Notes: generated by a model not told the origin, from the letters alone. Shown: positions 1-11,371, counted from the stretch's first letter. The stretch is DNA of 64,000 bases from Escarpia spicata (GCA_963995525.1 CAXEFP010001012.1:62001-126000), one strand, 5' to 3'. Numbers and translations: made by a program.

Positions 1-328
1 TCGTAGCTTTATAGTAAAATAAATTATGCATTCAATAAGCACAATTATTTAATAGCAAGCGGGCTTAATGCAAGTTGTGTATATAAACCACTTAATGTTG
101 TGCAGTGTACGGACGTTAAAACGCCTTTTGCAAAGAGTTGGCTTAAGGCGCAGACAACTAATTGACTACATTAGGGTTGCAACAGCAATGCAGGTACTTT
201 CACATTTAAATAAGTACTAATTTCTATGTTAGACATGTTCACGGCTACTGGGAATAATTCAAAATGATATTTATTTATTCAGTGGCATCCGTCGGTCACA
301 AGTGACCATGGTTCTGCGCCCTGAAAAG

Positions 329-700
329 TCAGTTGGCACTGGAACAGCGCCTGTTGTGGCTGTGCAGGCCGATGCGGGAGTGACAGTCACTGTCGCAGCG
401 GTTGCACTTGAAAGCGGTGTCTGCAGGTGGAGCTTGCTGGCCGTTTATGCGTCTCACTCTCCGTTCGTCTGACGCAAGTTGCAACTTCTTTTCCCCTCTG
501 CGCAGGCTGCGGTCCTTGGGGATCCTGCCGTCCTGCATCCTGCAGACGTGTCCCAGCCAGCGAAGGCGACGTTGTCGTAGCAGAGTATAGATGCTGGGTG
601 TGGCAGCACGTCGGAAGACCTCGTCCCACTTGTCAGGCTTTTCGCGCCCTAAGCCCCACGCACCCAGTAAGGCAGGCGAACTGTGGCGGGGTAGCACCTT
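329..700 (-). pseudogene. Non-LTR retrotransposon ORF2, C-terminal fragment
   Basis: The minus strand is open for 122 codons. It reads the common C-terminal block of animal LINE ORF2 proteins: a segment with RRLRWLGHVCRMQDGRIPKD, then a terminal zinc-knuckle-like CNRCDSDCHSRIGLHSH. In these families this block lies after the reverse transcriptase. No RT domain is joined to it, so it is a 5'-truncated remnant. Family assignment (RTE/L1-like endonuclease-RT elements) is from recognition of the motif. Confidence is high for LINE origin and low for the exact clade. Confidence 0.75.
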
Positions 701-1110
701 ATTGACCGGGGGCTGCCCATTTTAAAGCGGGTGGTAGCGATAAACTGAGGCACGATGACCTCTCCCACTGTCAGAAGTGACCCCTGGCGCCTCAACTCTA
801 CGCCAATGGAGTACTGAGACTTATCACCGGTAACTGCCACTTCTCGTGTTGTGTCGTCGCTTTGCAGCGGCGCTGGAGTGTCCTCTCCAGGGCGCAGGCC
901 TGGGCAAAGGTGATATGGAAGACAAGCTGTTGCCCATGCAGCAGGTCCCCCCTCTCCACGTCACTGATGTAATCCAAGGGAAGAGCAAGAGCCCATAGGC
1001 TTGGCACCGGTGCCGTCGCAGGAGTTGCCAGAACGATGTTGAAGTCAACGATGAACTGCCTTAGGGACTCCAGCTCCGGATTACTCCTCGGGGTTTACTC
1101 CCGAAGCCTT
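701..1110 (-). other. Degraded coding-like stretch upstream of the LINE fragment
   Basis: Two minus-strand frames look protein-like but are broken relative to each other. One contains LDYISDVERGDLLHGQQ and FAQACALERTLQRRC; the next contains YSIGVELRRQGSLLTVGE. They may be a frameshifted piece of the same element or an unrelated gene remnant. I do not recognise the protein. Confidence 0.25.
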
Positions 1111-1140
1111 TCACGAGATCCGGTATAGCCGCAAGGCAGC

Positions 1141-1315
1141 GGAGGTTTGGAGTCAGAGTTTTCCTTCTCCTAGCTGGACTGCCATCCAAGGCTGATGAGT
1201 TCCAGCTACCCGGGTTTTGAATCAGATATTTCCTTCTCCTAGGTGGACTGCCTTACAAGGCTGACGAGCTCCATCTACCCGGGTTTGGAGTCAGAGTTTT
1301 CCATTCTCCTATGGT
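1141..1315 (+). repeat. Tandem repeat, about 67-bp unit, about 2.5 copies
   Basis: The block GGAGTCAGAGTTTTCCTTCT, followed by a CTCCTAG..GGACTGCC..CAAGGCTGA..AGCTAC segment, occurs near 1147, 1216 and 1284 with scattered substitutions. It separates a minus-strand LINE fragment from a plus-strand one and may derive from a LINE untranslated region. Confidence 0.7.
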
Positions 1316-1896
1316 ACATTGGTCCGCAGCACGCTATTCCGTATTATTCACGTGCAACCCCCCAGAGGAGGGCTCCTCAATCCGCCACCCAGGGGACGCG
1401 CCTCTACGCCACACTTTACCGAGTGCTGTTAAAACCTGTGACACTCTCGCCAGCTTCAAATGTCGTCTGAAGACACATTTCATTTGTGTTTCATATTAGT
1501 GCCACTCTACATGAACACTACCCCTACTAAAACCAATTTTAATTAGTTATCGTATTCGTATAATGATTATTCATTATTCCTCACGTAAACTATTTTATAT
1601 CAAATGTTTTACTAAATTATTTATTATTATTTATTTTATATAGTTATTGTGCTAGATTGATTATTATCAATATTATTTAATTTTGATGAATAACTGATAT
1701 TTATTTACTTGTTTATTTATAAATTCTACATTATTCAATATGTATGTATTTATTAATTTTATTCTTTACCACTAATATTTATTTTAAATTAATATACATA
1801 TACATATTTATTGCAATTCTACGATTTTTATGTATTTTAATATGTTGTGAAGCGCCACGAACAATACTGGATGTGGCGCTATACCAAATAAAATAT

Positions 1897-1927
<31 letters not shown>

Positions 1928-1930
1928 TAC
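1316..1930 (+). mobile_element. CR1-like LINE 3' end
   Basis: The plus strand reads LPSAVKTCDTLASFKCRLKT, the usual end of CR1/Jockey-type ORF2 proteins, and stops near 1499. An AT-rich 3' UTR follows. It ends in a GGATGTGGCGCTATA box and a TTA-type microsatellite, as several other LINE ends in this window do. Everything upstream of the last roughly 60 residues is missing. Confidence 0.7.
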
Positions 1931-2002
1931 CCACAGCGCGAGGATATTTATTTAACAGAAGAAGTAAAAGTTCGTAAATGAAGTAGATTTTAAATGTGTT
2001 TG

Positions 2003-2675
2003 AATATAATAATAATAATAATAATATTTTATTTTCTTAAGCGCCACATCCAATATTGTTCACAGCGCTTTACAACAATATACAAGTGTATGTTAAAAAT
2101 AATGCATTTGAATAAAAACAATAGTTATTATATCATAGATAAAATGAACTAATAATAATAATAGCAATTAAAACAATAAATATAGTAGAAGTAGAAAAGG
2201 AATGTGATGTATTATATCATAAAATAAAATTGTTAAGATAATTTTTAGATATATAATTAAACTAAAATTAATGTAAACATCAATAAATTAGGCTAAAATG
2301 TATACGAAAAATAAATAAATAAATAATAAATAAACGTTAAACATCAATCAGCTATGGTAAAACAGTGTTGGTAAGGGTCCGAGCTACATATACGCTGCAG
2401 TGAACAGATGAGTCTTCAACGCAGATTTAAATGATTCCAGTGATGTTTTGTTAGTAACGCTTGACGGCAGAGCGTTCCACACTGTTGCCGCTGCGTGAGC
2501 AAATGTACAGTCACCGGCTCTGCTGCGTGTTCTCGGAACAACTAGTGCGTTCGAGTCAGCAGACCGAAGACGTCTGGCTGGCATGTAGACACGCACGAGT
2601 TTCTGCATGTAGACAGGCGAGAGGTCTTCGTGCAGCGACTTGTACGTAAGAACAGCGATCTTGAATATGTGATAA
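2003..2675 (-). mobile_element. CR1-like LINE 3' end, inverted
   Basis: The minus strand encodes KIAVLTYKSLHEDLSPVY, then a long segment ending VWNALPSSVTNKTSLESFKS and ALKTHLF, the C-terminus of a CR1-like ORF2 protein. The 3' UTR runs down to an (ATA)n tract near 2007-2028 beside a GCGCCACATCC box. The copy is tail-to-tail with the LINE end at 1.3-1.9 kb. It is 5' truncated. Confidence 0.75.
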
Positions 2676-3056
2676 ATATGAGTAGCGGTTCAGTATTAAA
2701 TAAATTCGTTACGATCTTCTTCGTTTCTGTTTAGCATCATGTCAAAGAAAATAGCACAGTGTGTCATGGTATATTCCGGAATAACAAGTTGAATCATCAT
2801 TATGAAAATATGAAATATATCACACATGTCTATCAATAAATCTACACCGTTGAATAGTTGTCATGTTGAATGTGCTAACTTGCTTATGCAACACGCACCA
2901 ATACCTTAACAACTAGTTAAATATATGCGCTTTGTTGTGTATAACGTATACCTTATGAGAGAAAAGAATAATTCATCACTTTAACGATTTAACACATTAT
3001 AGCAAAACCATATGAAATATACATTATATCTTTGTTTTGGTGTACAACAATATAAT

Positions 3057-3179
<123 letters not shown>

Positions 3180-3323
3180 ATGACGTATGATATAGTTTTT
3201 ACGAAATCAAAACGTGTGATGCTAATTACTATGACTATACATACAACTAATACCGTACAATTTAATTACTAAGTTATGTAAACCGATACTCATTCAGTAT
3301 TTTATTGTTGAGGGGTATACACT

Positions 3324-3470
3324 GGGGCCGGTTTCATGAAGTGGCTAAGAACGTTCTTAAAGCTAAGATAATTGTTTTAATAAATGACGTGATTTTTTAA
3401 ATATAAGCGAACATAGGAGTTTACGCAAACACGTGATGCTAAGTAATTGCGTAACTTTAAGTAGAGTAAG
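3324..3470 (-). mobile_element. MITE fragment, GGGCCGGTTTCATGA end
   Basis: It begins GGGGCCGGTTTCATGAAG and shares CTAAGAACGTTCTTAA, the ACGTGATTTTTTAAATATA block and the CATAGGAGTTTA.GC.AACACGTGA block with the reverse complement of the complete element at 19469-19629. Only one terminal repeat is evident, so it is a one-ended copy in the opposite orientation. Confidence 0.7.
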
Positions 3471-3531
3471 CAAAGCGTCCATGCCTGCGCGCTATGCCCC
3501 ATCTGCAATTATTGATATAAAAGTAGCATTG

Positions 3532-3533
<2 letters not shown>

Positions 3534-3576
<43 letters not shown>

Positions 3577-3594
3577 CCTTGTTCCTTGTTCCTG
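3534..3594 (+). repeat. (AT)n tract followed by three TTGTTCC repeats
   Basis: An AT dinucleotide run of about 37 bp abuts three copies of a 7-bp TTGTTCC repeat. From 3595 to about 3900 I see no gene. Confidence 0.95.
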
Positions 3595-3921
3595 GCTTGT
3601 CACAGCTCCCGGCGCAATCTGCAACAGAGAGAACAACTGTCCATGACACCAGGGACTATTTCACTATGGTAAAGAGCTCGATCATCGGGGAAATCCATCA
3701 CTAAACAGAATCCTTGTTAAATTTAAGAAGCTTTTCAAAATGCTCAGTATCGAGGCCAACCTTACCCCAACGATCCTCTTAACGCAGCTTTCCAAAAACT
3801 TCTGTCACTGAGATATTTGAAAGTACCATTAACAAGTTTGTTTTAAAAGAAAGAAACATTCCCTCTGCAGTTTTAATCTTAAGTGCTAGTTTTAAGTAAA
3901 CTGTTTACAGCAAAACATGTA

Positions 3922-4012
3922 CACACGCACGAACAGGCTTACATAGACACGTACATGCACGCACAGGCACGCATCACGCAGACACGCGCAGAAACGCGGA
4001 CACGCACGCACG

Positions 4013-4053
<41 letters not shown>

Positions 4054-4082
4054 ACACACACACACACACACAAACATACACA

Positions 4083-4121
<39 letters not shown>

Positions 4122-4198
4122 ACACACACATGCCCACACACACACACTCACACACACACACACGCACACGCACACGCACACGCACACGCACACACACT
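3922..4198 (+). repeat. Compound (CA)n / (CACG)n microsatellite
   Basis: A CA-rich tract with interspersed CG, AT and CACTCA variants and a CGCACA 6-bp subrepeat near its right end. Open frames on both strands are low-complexity artefacts. Confidence 0.97.
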
Positions 4199-4200
4199 AC

Positions 4201-5255
4201 CGTTTTGTTCTATAATTAAGTACGTTTGAATATCTGTAGTGTAATGTTATATATTTTCTTGTTTATTTTTATTGATAGTATGTTAACAATAGTTACATCG
4301 CGTCATGAACTCGGATATACAACATGCAGAATTTCGTTAACGCGACTTACCAAATAACGTCATTGAAATTCGGAGACAACCGTCCATATCCTTACAGTGT
4401 GCAGCCTGCACATTCCTCGTGTGGTATGTTTGGCTCGGAACAATTGCGTAATAGCCATGCCATTTTTCAAATGTTTGGCTATGTGAAATGGGCTAAGTAC
4501 CATTAATTAATGCTTGACGGAATTAAATCCATGCACAATCCACGAATTAATACTGGGAAGAACGATGAAGGTGGTTCTCTTTGATACCAAACGGCGTTGT
4601 ATATGCACACGACACGTGAATCGTTTGCACAGGTGTGTTACCGATTCTTCGTGAATAGTTCGTTTGACGGCTTGTGTCGGTAAACAAAGCCATTTGTTAC
4701 GGAGAAGGGGGTCACAGTCTGTTGTAATTCATGGATATACGTAATTATTTGTAATGTTCCAAATGCTACAATGTCGTTTTCCTGCAGTACGTACATAGTT
4801 GCCTATATAATGATATACCAACTGAACCCATGCCCCATAGGATATGCGATCACTTTCCATATATAAGAGTTAGTAATAATTAAGCGAGATTTCTCATAAA
4901 GTTTACATGTGATCATCTTCTCCACTTATTTGACTACGTAACGCTAAAATTCAGCGTATTCCTAATAACATCACTGTATCTACGGGGTGTCTCAGAACAC
5001 CACCCGATTTTTGACTCGCCAAAAATGTGCGTCCAAAACGGGCCCTCTGTATATTGTTTAGCCGTCATCACATATTTCGCAAAATCATTATGCACACTCG
5101 GATCCTAGCAAGCCATGGTGTGCCCACGCCGCGCATTAGTCACATTTCATCCAGGCTTCCCCGTCCTTATTGTCCGAACAAAATTGGTGCATTAGTGTTT
5201 TTGCATTCACTCGCTTCCGACCAATGTTCATTAGGGCTCATTTATGAGTTACTTA
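4201..5255. other. Unassigned sequence
   Basis: No open frame, splice pattern or repeat I could recognise. Short open frames here have no protein-like composition. Confidence 0.6.
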
Positions 5256-5354
5256 GTACCGCGTTTATGGCGCTATCGGTCTGCCATACACGTACCACAT
5301 CAACGACGCCACACGGCGTATTGTGGCTGGCCAATAGGGTCATAAACGCGGTAC
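5256..5354. repeat. Inverted repeat, 14-bp perfect arms
   Basis: GTACCGCGTTTATG at 5256-5269 is matched by its exact reverse complement at 5341-5354. The next ten bases inward match at seven positions, so about 24 bp of imperfect stem encloses about 50 bp. Size and form suggest a small MITE or foldback remnant. Confidence 0.65.
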
Positions 5355-5719
5355 ACTCTACGCGTTGAATAAGAAGTTAACTTAGCAACCAATGAAAACG
5401 CGAAGAAGTTAAATCGTAGTTATTCATTATGAACAAGAAAAGGCGGTTAATCTACAGTACCATTTATGAATTAACATAGCTAAATTTTGGCAACATCCTG
5501 CGCAATGCACATTATCGGCCTGCCATATTATGGCGTATATATTATCGTAGGCGCGGAAACAGGGGGAAGGAGCAGCTGTCCCACCTGGAATGCCCCACCC
5601 CGAGTCAATATGAGCCTAAATGTGGGCCTTTGGCGAGCCTCAAGGGGTGCAATTGGAGGTTTGTGGTGAGCTTCGACAATTTTGAACGTCGCCATATAAA
5701 ATATACAAAAACACAACCA

Positions 5720-5895
5720 ATCTGACCCCCCCCCCCCTCTTCTGATGTCATCAGTCGTGAGCTGAGACAGCGGAGAAGTTGAAATTACGGCGGTGCGGCG
5801 GCGAAAACATTTTAATAGCACTCTCTCCCCGTCTTTCGATGTCATGATCCGACAGCGGAATGGAATGGTGCTGAAGCTTCGCCCCCCCCCCCCCA
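5720..5895 (-). repeat. GC-rich dispersed repeat, inverted copy
   Basis: Read on the minus strand, this contains CACCGCCGTAATTTCAACTT, a CTGTCTCAGCTC block, ACTGATGACATCAGAAGA and a poly-G run. The same order occurs in the repeats at 12.05-12.45 kb. Two poly-C runs (about 5726-5737 and 5882-5894) bracket it. The 122-codon minus-strand open frame is therefore repeat sequence, not a gene. Confidence 0.65.
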
Positions 5896-6240
5896 ATATT
5901 AATTTCGTTCCCGCGCCAGTGCATATTATTACTGTATTAATTAATTAAGATACACTAAAACTGAATCACTTGCTAAGACAACATAGGCCTACAACTAATG
6001 ACATGGCACAACATTGTCACGTTTCGATCTTAACAACCATAATTCCAGTAGTAGTTTATCCTGCTATAATAGATCTATAAAGGTTTGATTTGTTGGCATG
6101 AAACAGGTGCTTTTCAGCCCAAGTGCCACATAAACTGTGTTACCCGAAAGTAAAAGTTGTGTTAGTGCGCAGCATCCTCGCAAGTTTGCCATGCAAAGCT
6201 AGCTAGCCCTGGCTAATCTGTCCTTGCTTGGCTGACAGAA

Positions 6241-6957
6241 ACTCCTCAAATGTCGTCAAACATCTTCGAAGATATGCTCCGTCTCCACGGGCCGGAGTGC
6301 TTCCATCGGAGCGATCGAATGAGCCGGATCAAGAACTCGCTTTATTGCTACGTAAAAGCAAGCGGCACCTACAAGAAAGTTGTGAAAACAGTGATTGGCG
6401 ATGTCTTCCCTTTCTATAGATGTCACAGCGTCCACAACGGGAACTCACGTGTGCACTACACATCCGGTGATCGTCCTAGCGGCGCATCTCTGCCAGAAGT
6501 ACAACATTGACGACGAGCCGGAACTGCTGAGGGACATACTGTCGGTGTTCCTCTGCGACGGATGCTTCGATCGCTTCGTTACTTTCCTCGACCCGCTCAT
6601 ATTCCCGTTTGAGGTCGACCCGATCACATAATATCCCTTCCAGAACATGCACACGACCGGAACGATCAGTCAACGCCACCTGGAGGTGTTTGAGTATTTC
6701 TTGTCGCAAGCAACTCGCATTACAGCGCCGGTTGAGCTGAGCGAGTTTCGCGTCACCGACTGCCACAACCGTTATACACAAGTTACTACTCCAAGGTGCT
6801 ATTTGTTGAGATGTCGATATTCTTGAGCAGGGGTAGTACCCTACTACTCCTAGCCTGTCACTCCATCAACGCCCCCGCCGTGTTGCTGCTTCTCCGGTAC
6901 GGCGCGGACCCAGTGCGAGCTGGGCATGCTCATCAAATCATTGGCCTCTACTTCCAG
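6241..6957 (+). pseudogene. Ankyrin-repeat protein piece (ANKRD9-like), frame-broken
   Basis: Three segments read as one protein only after frame changes. The first (from 6250) has SSNIFEDMLRLHGPECFHRS, then KNSLYCYVKASGTYKKVV. The second (from about 6420) has HPVIVLAAHLCQKYNIDDEP and LLRDILSVFLCDGCFDRF and meets TAA at 6629-6631. The third has STLLLLACHSINAPAVLLLL followed by RYGADP, a clear ankyrin repeat. The order FEDM, CFH, SLYxYV, then LLRDIL and an ankyrin hairpin recalls ANKRD9 as I remember it. A GT donor (CTTCCAG|GTGAGA) follows at 6958, as expected of an exon. The frameshifts and stop suggest a decayed copy, but single-base assembly errors could also explain part of this. Function is not inferred beyond an ankyrin scaffold. 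Confidence 0.45.
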
Positions 6958-7218
6958 GTGAGATCCAGAAATTACCGGACTCTTTGAGTTACACACCAAC
7001 AATGATATTAATGTGTGCATCGTGTGAATATATCAAGTTATGAAATTGCTCTAGCATTCTGTCATTGCCTACCACCGTTTCATGTCTGCTTTCAAACTCC
7101 TTCCATAAGTGAAACACATCGTGACATCGTTTGCTATATTTATTACTTATTCCTTGCGGAATTATCGATTTTGAATAGGACATGGTATATTTCCTGGGCT
7201 TTCTTGTTTCTTCCTATA

Positions 7219-7263
7219 GCATCCACTCTACGTCACCGTGACGAAGCTGAACGCGTCTGTCTA
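7219..7263 (+). other. Possible short exon between splice-like sites
   Basis: TTTCTTCCTATAG resembles an acceptor and TCTACAG|GTACGC a donor. The enclosed bases are open in one frame (HPLYVTVTKLNASVY). It could be the next exon of the ankyrin gene. The Gypsy coding frame begins within or just after it, so the assignment is weak. Confidence 0.2.
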
Positions 7264-8000
7264 CAGGTACGCTCACAGGGACGTATTCCCTCAAGATCGC
7301 CTCTATTGTACCGCCAGTTGTACACGGACCAAGGCGTAAGCCAAAAAAAGCACTGTCTGCCAAGATACGTACGAAACTGAAAGAAATGGAAACTGATGGC
7401 CACATTACTAAAGTGACAGAACCCACTGACATGGTTAATTCCATGGTCACTGTTATCTGCAATGAAAAGTTGAGGATCTGCTCCGATCTCAAAGACCTCA
7501 ACAAAGCCATTAGACGAGAGCACTACTCCATTCCGACTGTGGAAGAAGTGATAGCATCAATACCAGGTGCCAAAGTGTTCTCCAAAATATACGCAAAGTC
7601 GGGATTCCTGCAGATCAAACTCGACTATGAATCAAGTCTTCTAACGACTTTCAACACGCCGATCGGAAGATACAGGTGGTTACGCCTCCCGTTTAGCATA
7701 AAGTCGACTCCAGAGATCTACCAATGAATCATGGACGACCTGCTAGAAGACATTGATGGCGCACGGGCCATCATGGACGCCATCCTGATCGCAGGCAAAA
7801 CGCCACAGGAGCACGACAAGATCATCAGGAAAGTCGTAGAGAGAGCAACAGAATGTAACCTGATGCTCAGCTTTGACAAGTGTCAAGTAAAACAGCGACA
7901 TGGTTGGGCATTTGGTGACAGACCAGGGCTTGCAACCAGATCCAGAGAAAGTACGTGCAGTACACAAAATGCCAGTTCCCCAAAGCAAGGAAGACGGCAA
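7262..8000 (+). pseudogene. Gypsy pol: reverse transcriptase segment
   Basis: The frame opens before the first ATG with SIVPPVVHGPRRKPKKALSA and continues through KLRICSDLKDLNKAIRREHY, AKSGFLQIKLDYESSLLTTF and GRYRWLRLPF, the conserved Gypsy RT blocks. A TGA stop lies at 7726-7728. The next segment carries IMDAILIAGK, where family members have a DD pair, so the second catalytic aspartate is replaced by alanine. A frame change near 7895 leads to VTDQGLQPDPEKVRAV. The segment then runs into the deletion that removed RNase H. Confidence 0.9.
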
Positions 8001-8039
8001 AGAAATCCCTATGGGAGATACCCACCTGCCCGATATAGT

Positions 8040-8412
8040 ACCTGGTATTGAGTCTGGTCAATATGATCAACTTCATCGCCGTAATACACAATACAAGCAG
8101 TTCCAGGAATACACAGCCAATGAACTGAACGAACTACACGCTCTGATCCTCAAGGGCTGGTCACATACAAAGCAGGAAACACCGCACACAATCAGAATGT
8201 ACTGGACAATACCTGACGAACTCTCTGTATCTGACGGTGTAGTGTACAAAGGTATGAGAATCATGGTGCCGCCAAGCATGAGGCCAAACATGCTTGCACA
8301 AATGCACGAGTCGCACATGGACATAACGAAATGCAAGCAACGAGCACGGGAAGCACTATACAGGCCAGGGATGACGCAACAAATCGAAAATCTCGTCAGT
8401 GATTGCGCTTAG
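8040..8412 (+). pseudogene. Gypsy pol: spacer and integrase H2C2 zinc-binding domain
   Basis: In the same frame as the end of RT, the sequence jumps to residues normally found after RNase H. It includes VSDGVVYKGMRIMVPPSMRP and then an H..H...C..C pattern (HESHMDITKCKQRAREALY through LVSDCA). A TAG stop at 8410-8412 interrupts just before the last cysteine. Confidence 0.85.
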
Positions 8413-9054
8413 TGTAATACGCACCAGAATAATAATCTGCCTTGGATTGAGGTAGCTGCGGAAATTTTCGAGTGGGAACGAAATAACTACTTGATCACAG
8501 TGGATTACTATTCCAAGTATATAGAAGTCGACAAACTCGAGAATTTGAGCAGCGCAGCGACAACTGATGCCCTCAAGTCACTGATGAGTCTACACAGTAT
8601 TGCAGAAAAATTGAGATCTGATAATGCGACTCAGTTCTCGTCTCGCGAATCTGCGCTGTTCTGCAAAGACTACCAGATCGAACATTGCACGTCATCGCCT
8701 GCCTTCTCACAGTCGAACGGTGAGGCAGAAAGAGCGGTACGGATTGTGAAACGACGTTGGCGAAAGTGTACAGACAAACACTTGGCCTTGCTAAATTACC
8801 GCACTACGACGCTGGAAAGCTGTAATAGGTCACCAGCCCAGGTATGCATGAGTGGCAGGCCTAGAAACAAATTGCCGATCGTCAGAGAGCTTCTAAAGCC
8901 AACTGCATACGACGTGACAAAAGTAAGACGCAGCCTGGACCGGGACAAAGAGAACCAGCGTTACTATCACGACCGGAAAGTCGACGGGTATCTCCGTATA
9001 CTTCTCTCAGGAGATCCAGTGAGGCTGGCTCCATTTCCGAGCTACAAGAAATAG
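8413..9054 (+). pseudogene. Gypsy pol: integrase catalytic core
   Basis: The open frame carries the three DDE landmarks: LITVDYYSKYIEV (first D), LRSDNATQFSS (second D) and SNGEAERAV (E). The C-terminal part contains NYRTTTLESCNRSPAQ and ends at a TAG at 9052-9054; related sequence seems to continue past it (VVSQHLAPRSYVVE). The core motifs are intact, but the element as a whole is not. Confidence 0.9.
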
Positions 9055-9560
9055 CTACACGCCAAAGTTGTAAGCCAACATCTAGCTCCTCGATCGTATG
9101 TCGTTGAATGGAACAAAAAATTCACAGGCGCAACAGAAGACATCTGCGACTGTCAACGTTCGGAGCGGAACGGGTATACCCCAGAGTCAGGTCAGAAATA
9201 TGCAGTGAGCGAGCTTGATCAACAAATGCTAATCTGGGAGTTACTCAAACAGCAGCAGCCCTGAAGAATCACAAGCCGCGTCTAGCGTTCGCAGTGCGCC
9301 CGTTACTTACCCGTCGCCCCCCACCGGAATTGTGACCCGTAGTGGTTGTGTGAGCAAGCCACCAAGATGCCTGGACTTGTGAACTATGGCCAGGTTAACC
9401 GAAGGGCAAGCGTCGCGACTGAGACGTTTCAGTCACACCAGGGCAGAATAATCACTGAGTGACCCGTAGTTGTTTAGTTCAAGACTACAGATAGTCTACC
9501 CTACAGTCTATTTAACTTTAGATGTGTTTCAGTAGTAATTCGCGCACGAAGAGTTGTCTT

Positions 9561-9664
9561 TGAAAGAAAGGGAGATGTAATGTTCAGGCTTGTACTGACT
9601 GCGCATGCACGCGATTAGCGGGAAGCCGTCAATAAACGTATAGAGTTACCACACTGCCATTACA
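9561..9664 (+). repeat. Polypurine tract and short 3' LTR candidate
   Basis: GAAAGAAAGGGAGA at 9562-9575 is a polypurine tract. It is followed by TGTAATG at 9576 and its inverted match CATTACA ending at 9664, giving an 89-bp LTR with TG..CA ends and an AATAAA inside (9631-9636). Gypsy LTRs are usually longer, so this one may be internally deleted. No matching 5' LTR occurs in the window. Confidence 0.55.
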
Positions 9665-10055
9665 TAGTCGAGTCACGATATGTTACAATCACCTCACATT
9701 TTGTGTGTTCGGCTTATGTCAGCGAACTGAGAATTAACCAAATAATGACAACTTAGGCCAACGGCGCCATTTCCTATGAAAACGGTGCGGTTATTCACGT
9801 CTAGCTGTTTGTTCCTGGCGGAAACTCAATTACAGCCGTTGATTTGTTGAGTGCGGCAATATTGTCAGACACACGGTACAATACACAAGTGTATTTATTA
9901 TAGCTGGGCCAGCAGGCACGAATAAACAGTCAGTGCAAAGGTGGCTCACTCCTAGACGTACGTGGCAGCCCAATTTTAATTTGCGCACACCAATTACGAG
10001 AACCAGGGAGCAATGTCTGGTTTGTTGTAATAGTATGTTATCTACATATAAGGGC
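9665..10055. other. Unassigned sequence
   Basis: I see no gene or repeat. It lies between the Gypsy 3' end and a minus-strand LINE fragment. Confidence 0.55.
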
Positions 10056-10500
10056 CTACTTTCTCACTCCACTCATGTCGGTCATTCGGGTCGAACTCTC
10101 TTTCCAAACACTAGTCTTCTTCGTGTCCCCACGCTGTCCTTTGTTCCCGTGGTTCCAACCCCACATTTCCTTTAGCGAGTCAATAAATGTATAATCTGGT
10201 CTGACTTGTTCTTCCATGTGTTTGCTGCAACGGGATGGTCTTGGATGCAATCATTATTTCATCTTTATGTCTACAACAATGTCCAGCAAATATCACCCTT
10301 ATTTCTTGGATCTTCTGTGTAATTCCGTTTGTATCTCTGTTGAATATGGCTTGTAACATACTTGTAAAAACACACATCTGTTGCGTTCTGAGTGTCTTTG
10401 TTAGTGTCCAAGACTCGCATCCGTGCAGCAGCAGAAACTCCACCGTTACAACGAACCGCTGTTGCCTGATCTTGTATGAAAGTATAGGCCTAGATTTCAA
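10056..10500 (-). pseudogene. Non-LTR retrotransposon ORF2, C-terminal fragment
   Basis: The minus strand reads FLLLHGCESWTLTKTLRTQQ, then IQEIRVIFAGHCCRHKDE and a TIPLQQTHGRTSQTRLYIY segment. This is the typical post-RT region of RTE-like elements (a GCESWTLTK block and a RRLRFAGHC-like block). It continues as DSLKEMWG in a shifted frame. It is a broken fragment. Confidence 0.7.
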
Positions 10501-10659
10501 AATAAGTGTTCTTAGTTTGTTTTCATGTTATTGCCTTCCAGATCTGGATATATTTAGTTGCAAAGCTGGCTCAAGTGCCCGACGTACTTAATATATTCGA
10601 CCTTCTCCTAATACTATCGTACTATACAATACTATCGTGTGCAATTTTAAATCCTAATG

Positions 10660-11170
10660 CACACATATAAATCCCTACATGTACAGGCTCCAGGATATAT
10701 ATCGGACATGCTGAATGTGTACCAACCAAGAAGGAACGCTATATATATATGATCCATGGATTCAGTGACACTAGAAGTTCCAAGGGATAGAACAGTTACT
10801 TACGGAGACAGAAACTTTCAGTGTTCAGCGGCCAAGTTGTGGAATGCGCTACCGGCTAAATTCGTGAAGCAAAAACATTGAACACTCTCAAGAGGCTGCT
10901 AAAACACATTTGTTCCTGACCCATTTTGGTGCTTAACTCTTTCTAGTTAGTTTTTATTACATTTTTAAACAGTCTATACATATATATATGTATGTATTCA
11001 TCTTATTATATCCAATCTTCTATAATATTTCATTTTTTATCATGCTATCGTTTTTATGCTTTGTTTTTACTGTCTATGATTATTTTATTTATTGTGTACA
11101 GCGCTTTTGAGCAGGCTTTTATGTACGAAAAGAGCGCTTTATCAATTCGGTATCATAATTGTTCCTCCTC
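10660..11170 (+). mobile_element. CR1-like LINE 3' end
   Basis: Broken frames carry APGYISDMLNVYQPRR, then LEVPRDRTVTYGDRNFQCS, AAKLWNALPAKFVK and LLKTHLFLTHFG, the C-terminus of a CR1-like ORF2 protein. The AT-rich 3' UTR ends with ACAGCGCTTTTGAGCA and GAGCGCTTTATCAATTCGG, a typical LINE tail. Confidence 0.7.
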
Positions 11171-11298
11171 GGGTCACAATGTCAATGTGTTCAGGGTGGC
11201 TGTAGGCCATTAATTCAGGGGATAGAGGGAGTCTCAGAATGAGTACGCCTTGTGCGAATATACGTAAATGTTGTAAAATGTGAACGAGGGCCATACAT

Positions 11299-11371
11299 CA
11301 CGGTGTGTGTTTATGTGCGTGTGTGCGTGTGTGCGTGTGTGCGTGTGTGCGTGTGTGCGTGTGTGCGTGTG

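Larger units (their letters stand above)
7230..9664 (+). mobile_element. Ty3/Gypsy LTR retrotransposon, 5'-truncated and defective
   Basis: Reverse transcriptase, integrase zinc-binding and integrase core segments lie in the canonical Ty3/Gypsy order, followed by a purine-rich tract and a short terminal repeat. Gag, protease and the 5' LTR are absent, and most of RNase H is deleted near 8000. Several stops and frame changes separate the segments. It sits beside the ankyrin gene remnant and may have inserted into one of its introns. The copy cannot encode its own proteins. Confidence 0.9.

Noticed and set aside
5528..5896. 122-codon minus-strand open frame
   Set aside because: Lies on a copy of the dispersed repeat found at 12 kb and on poly-C runs.
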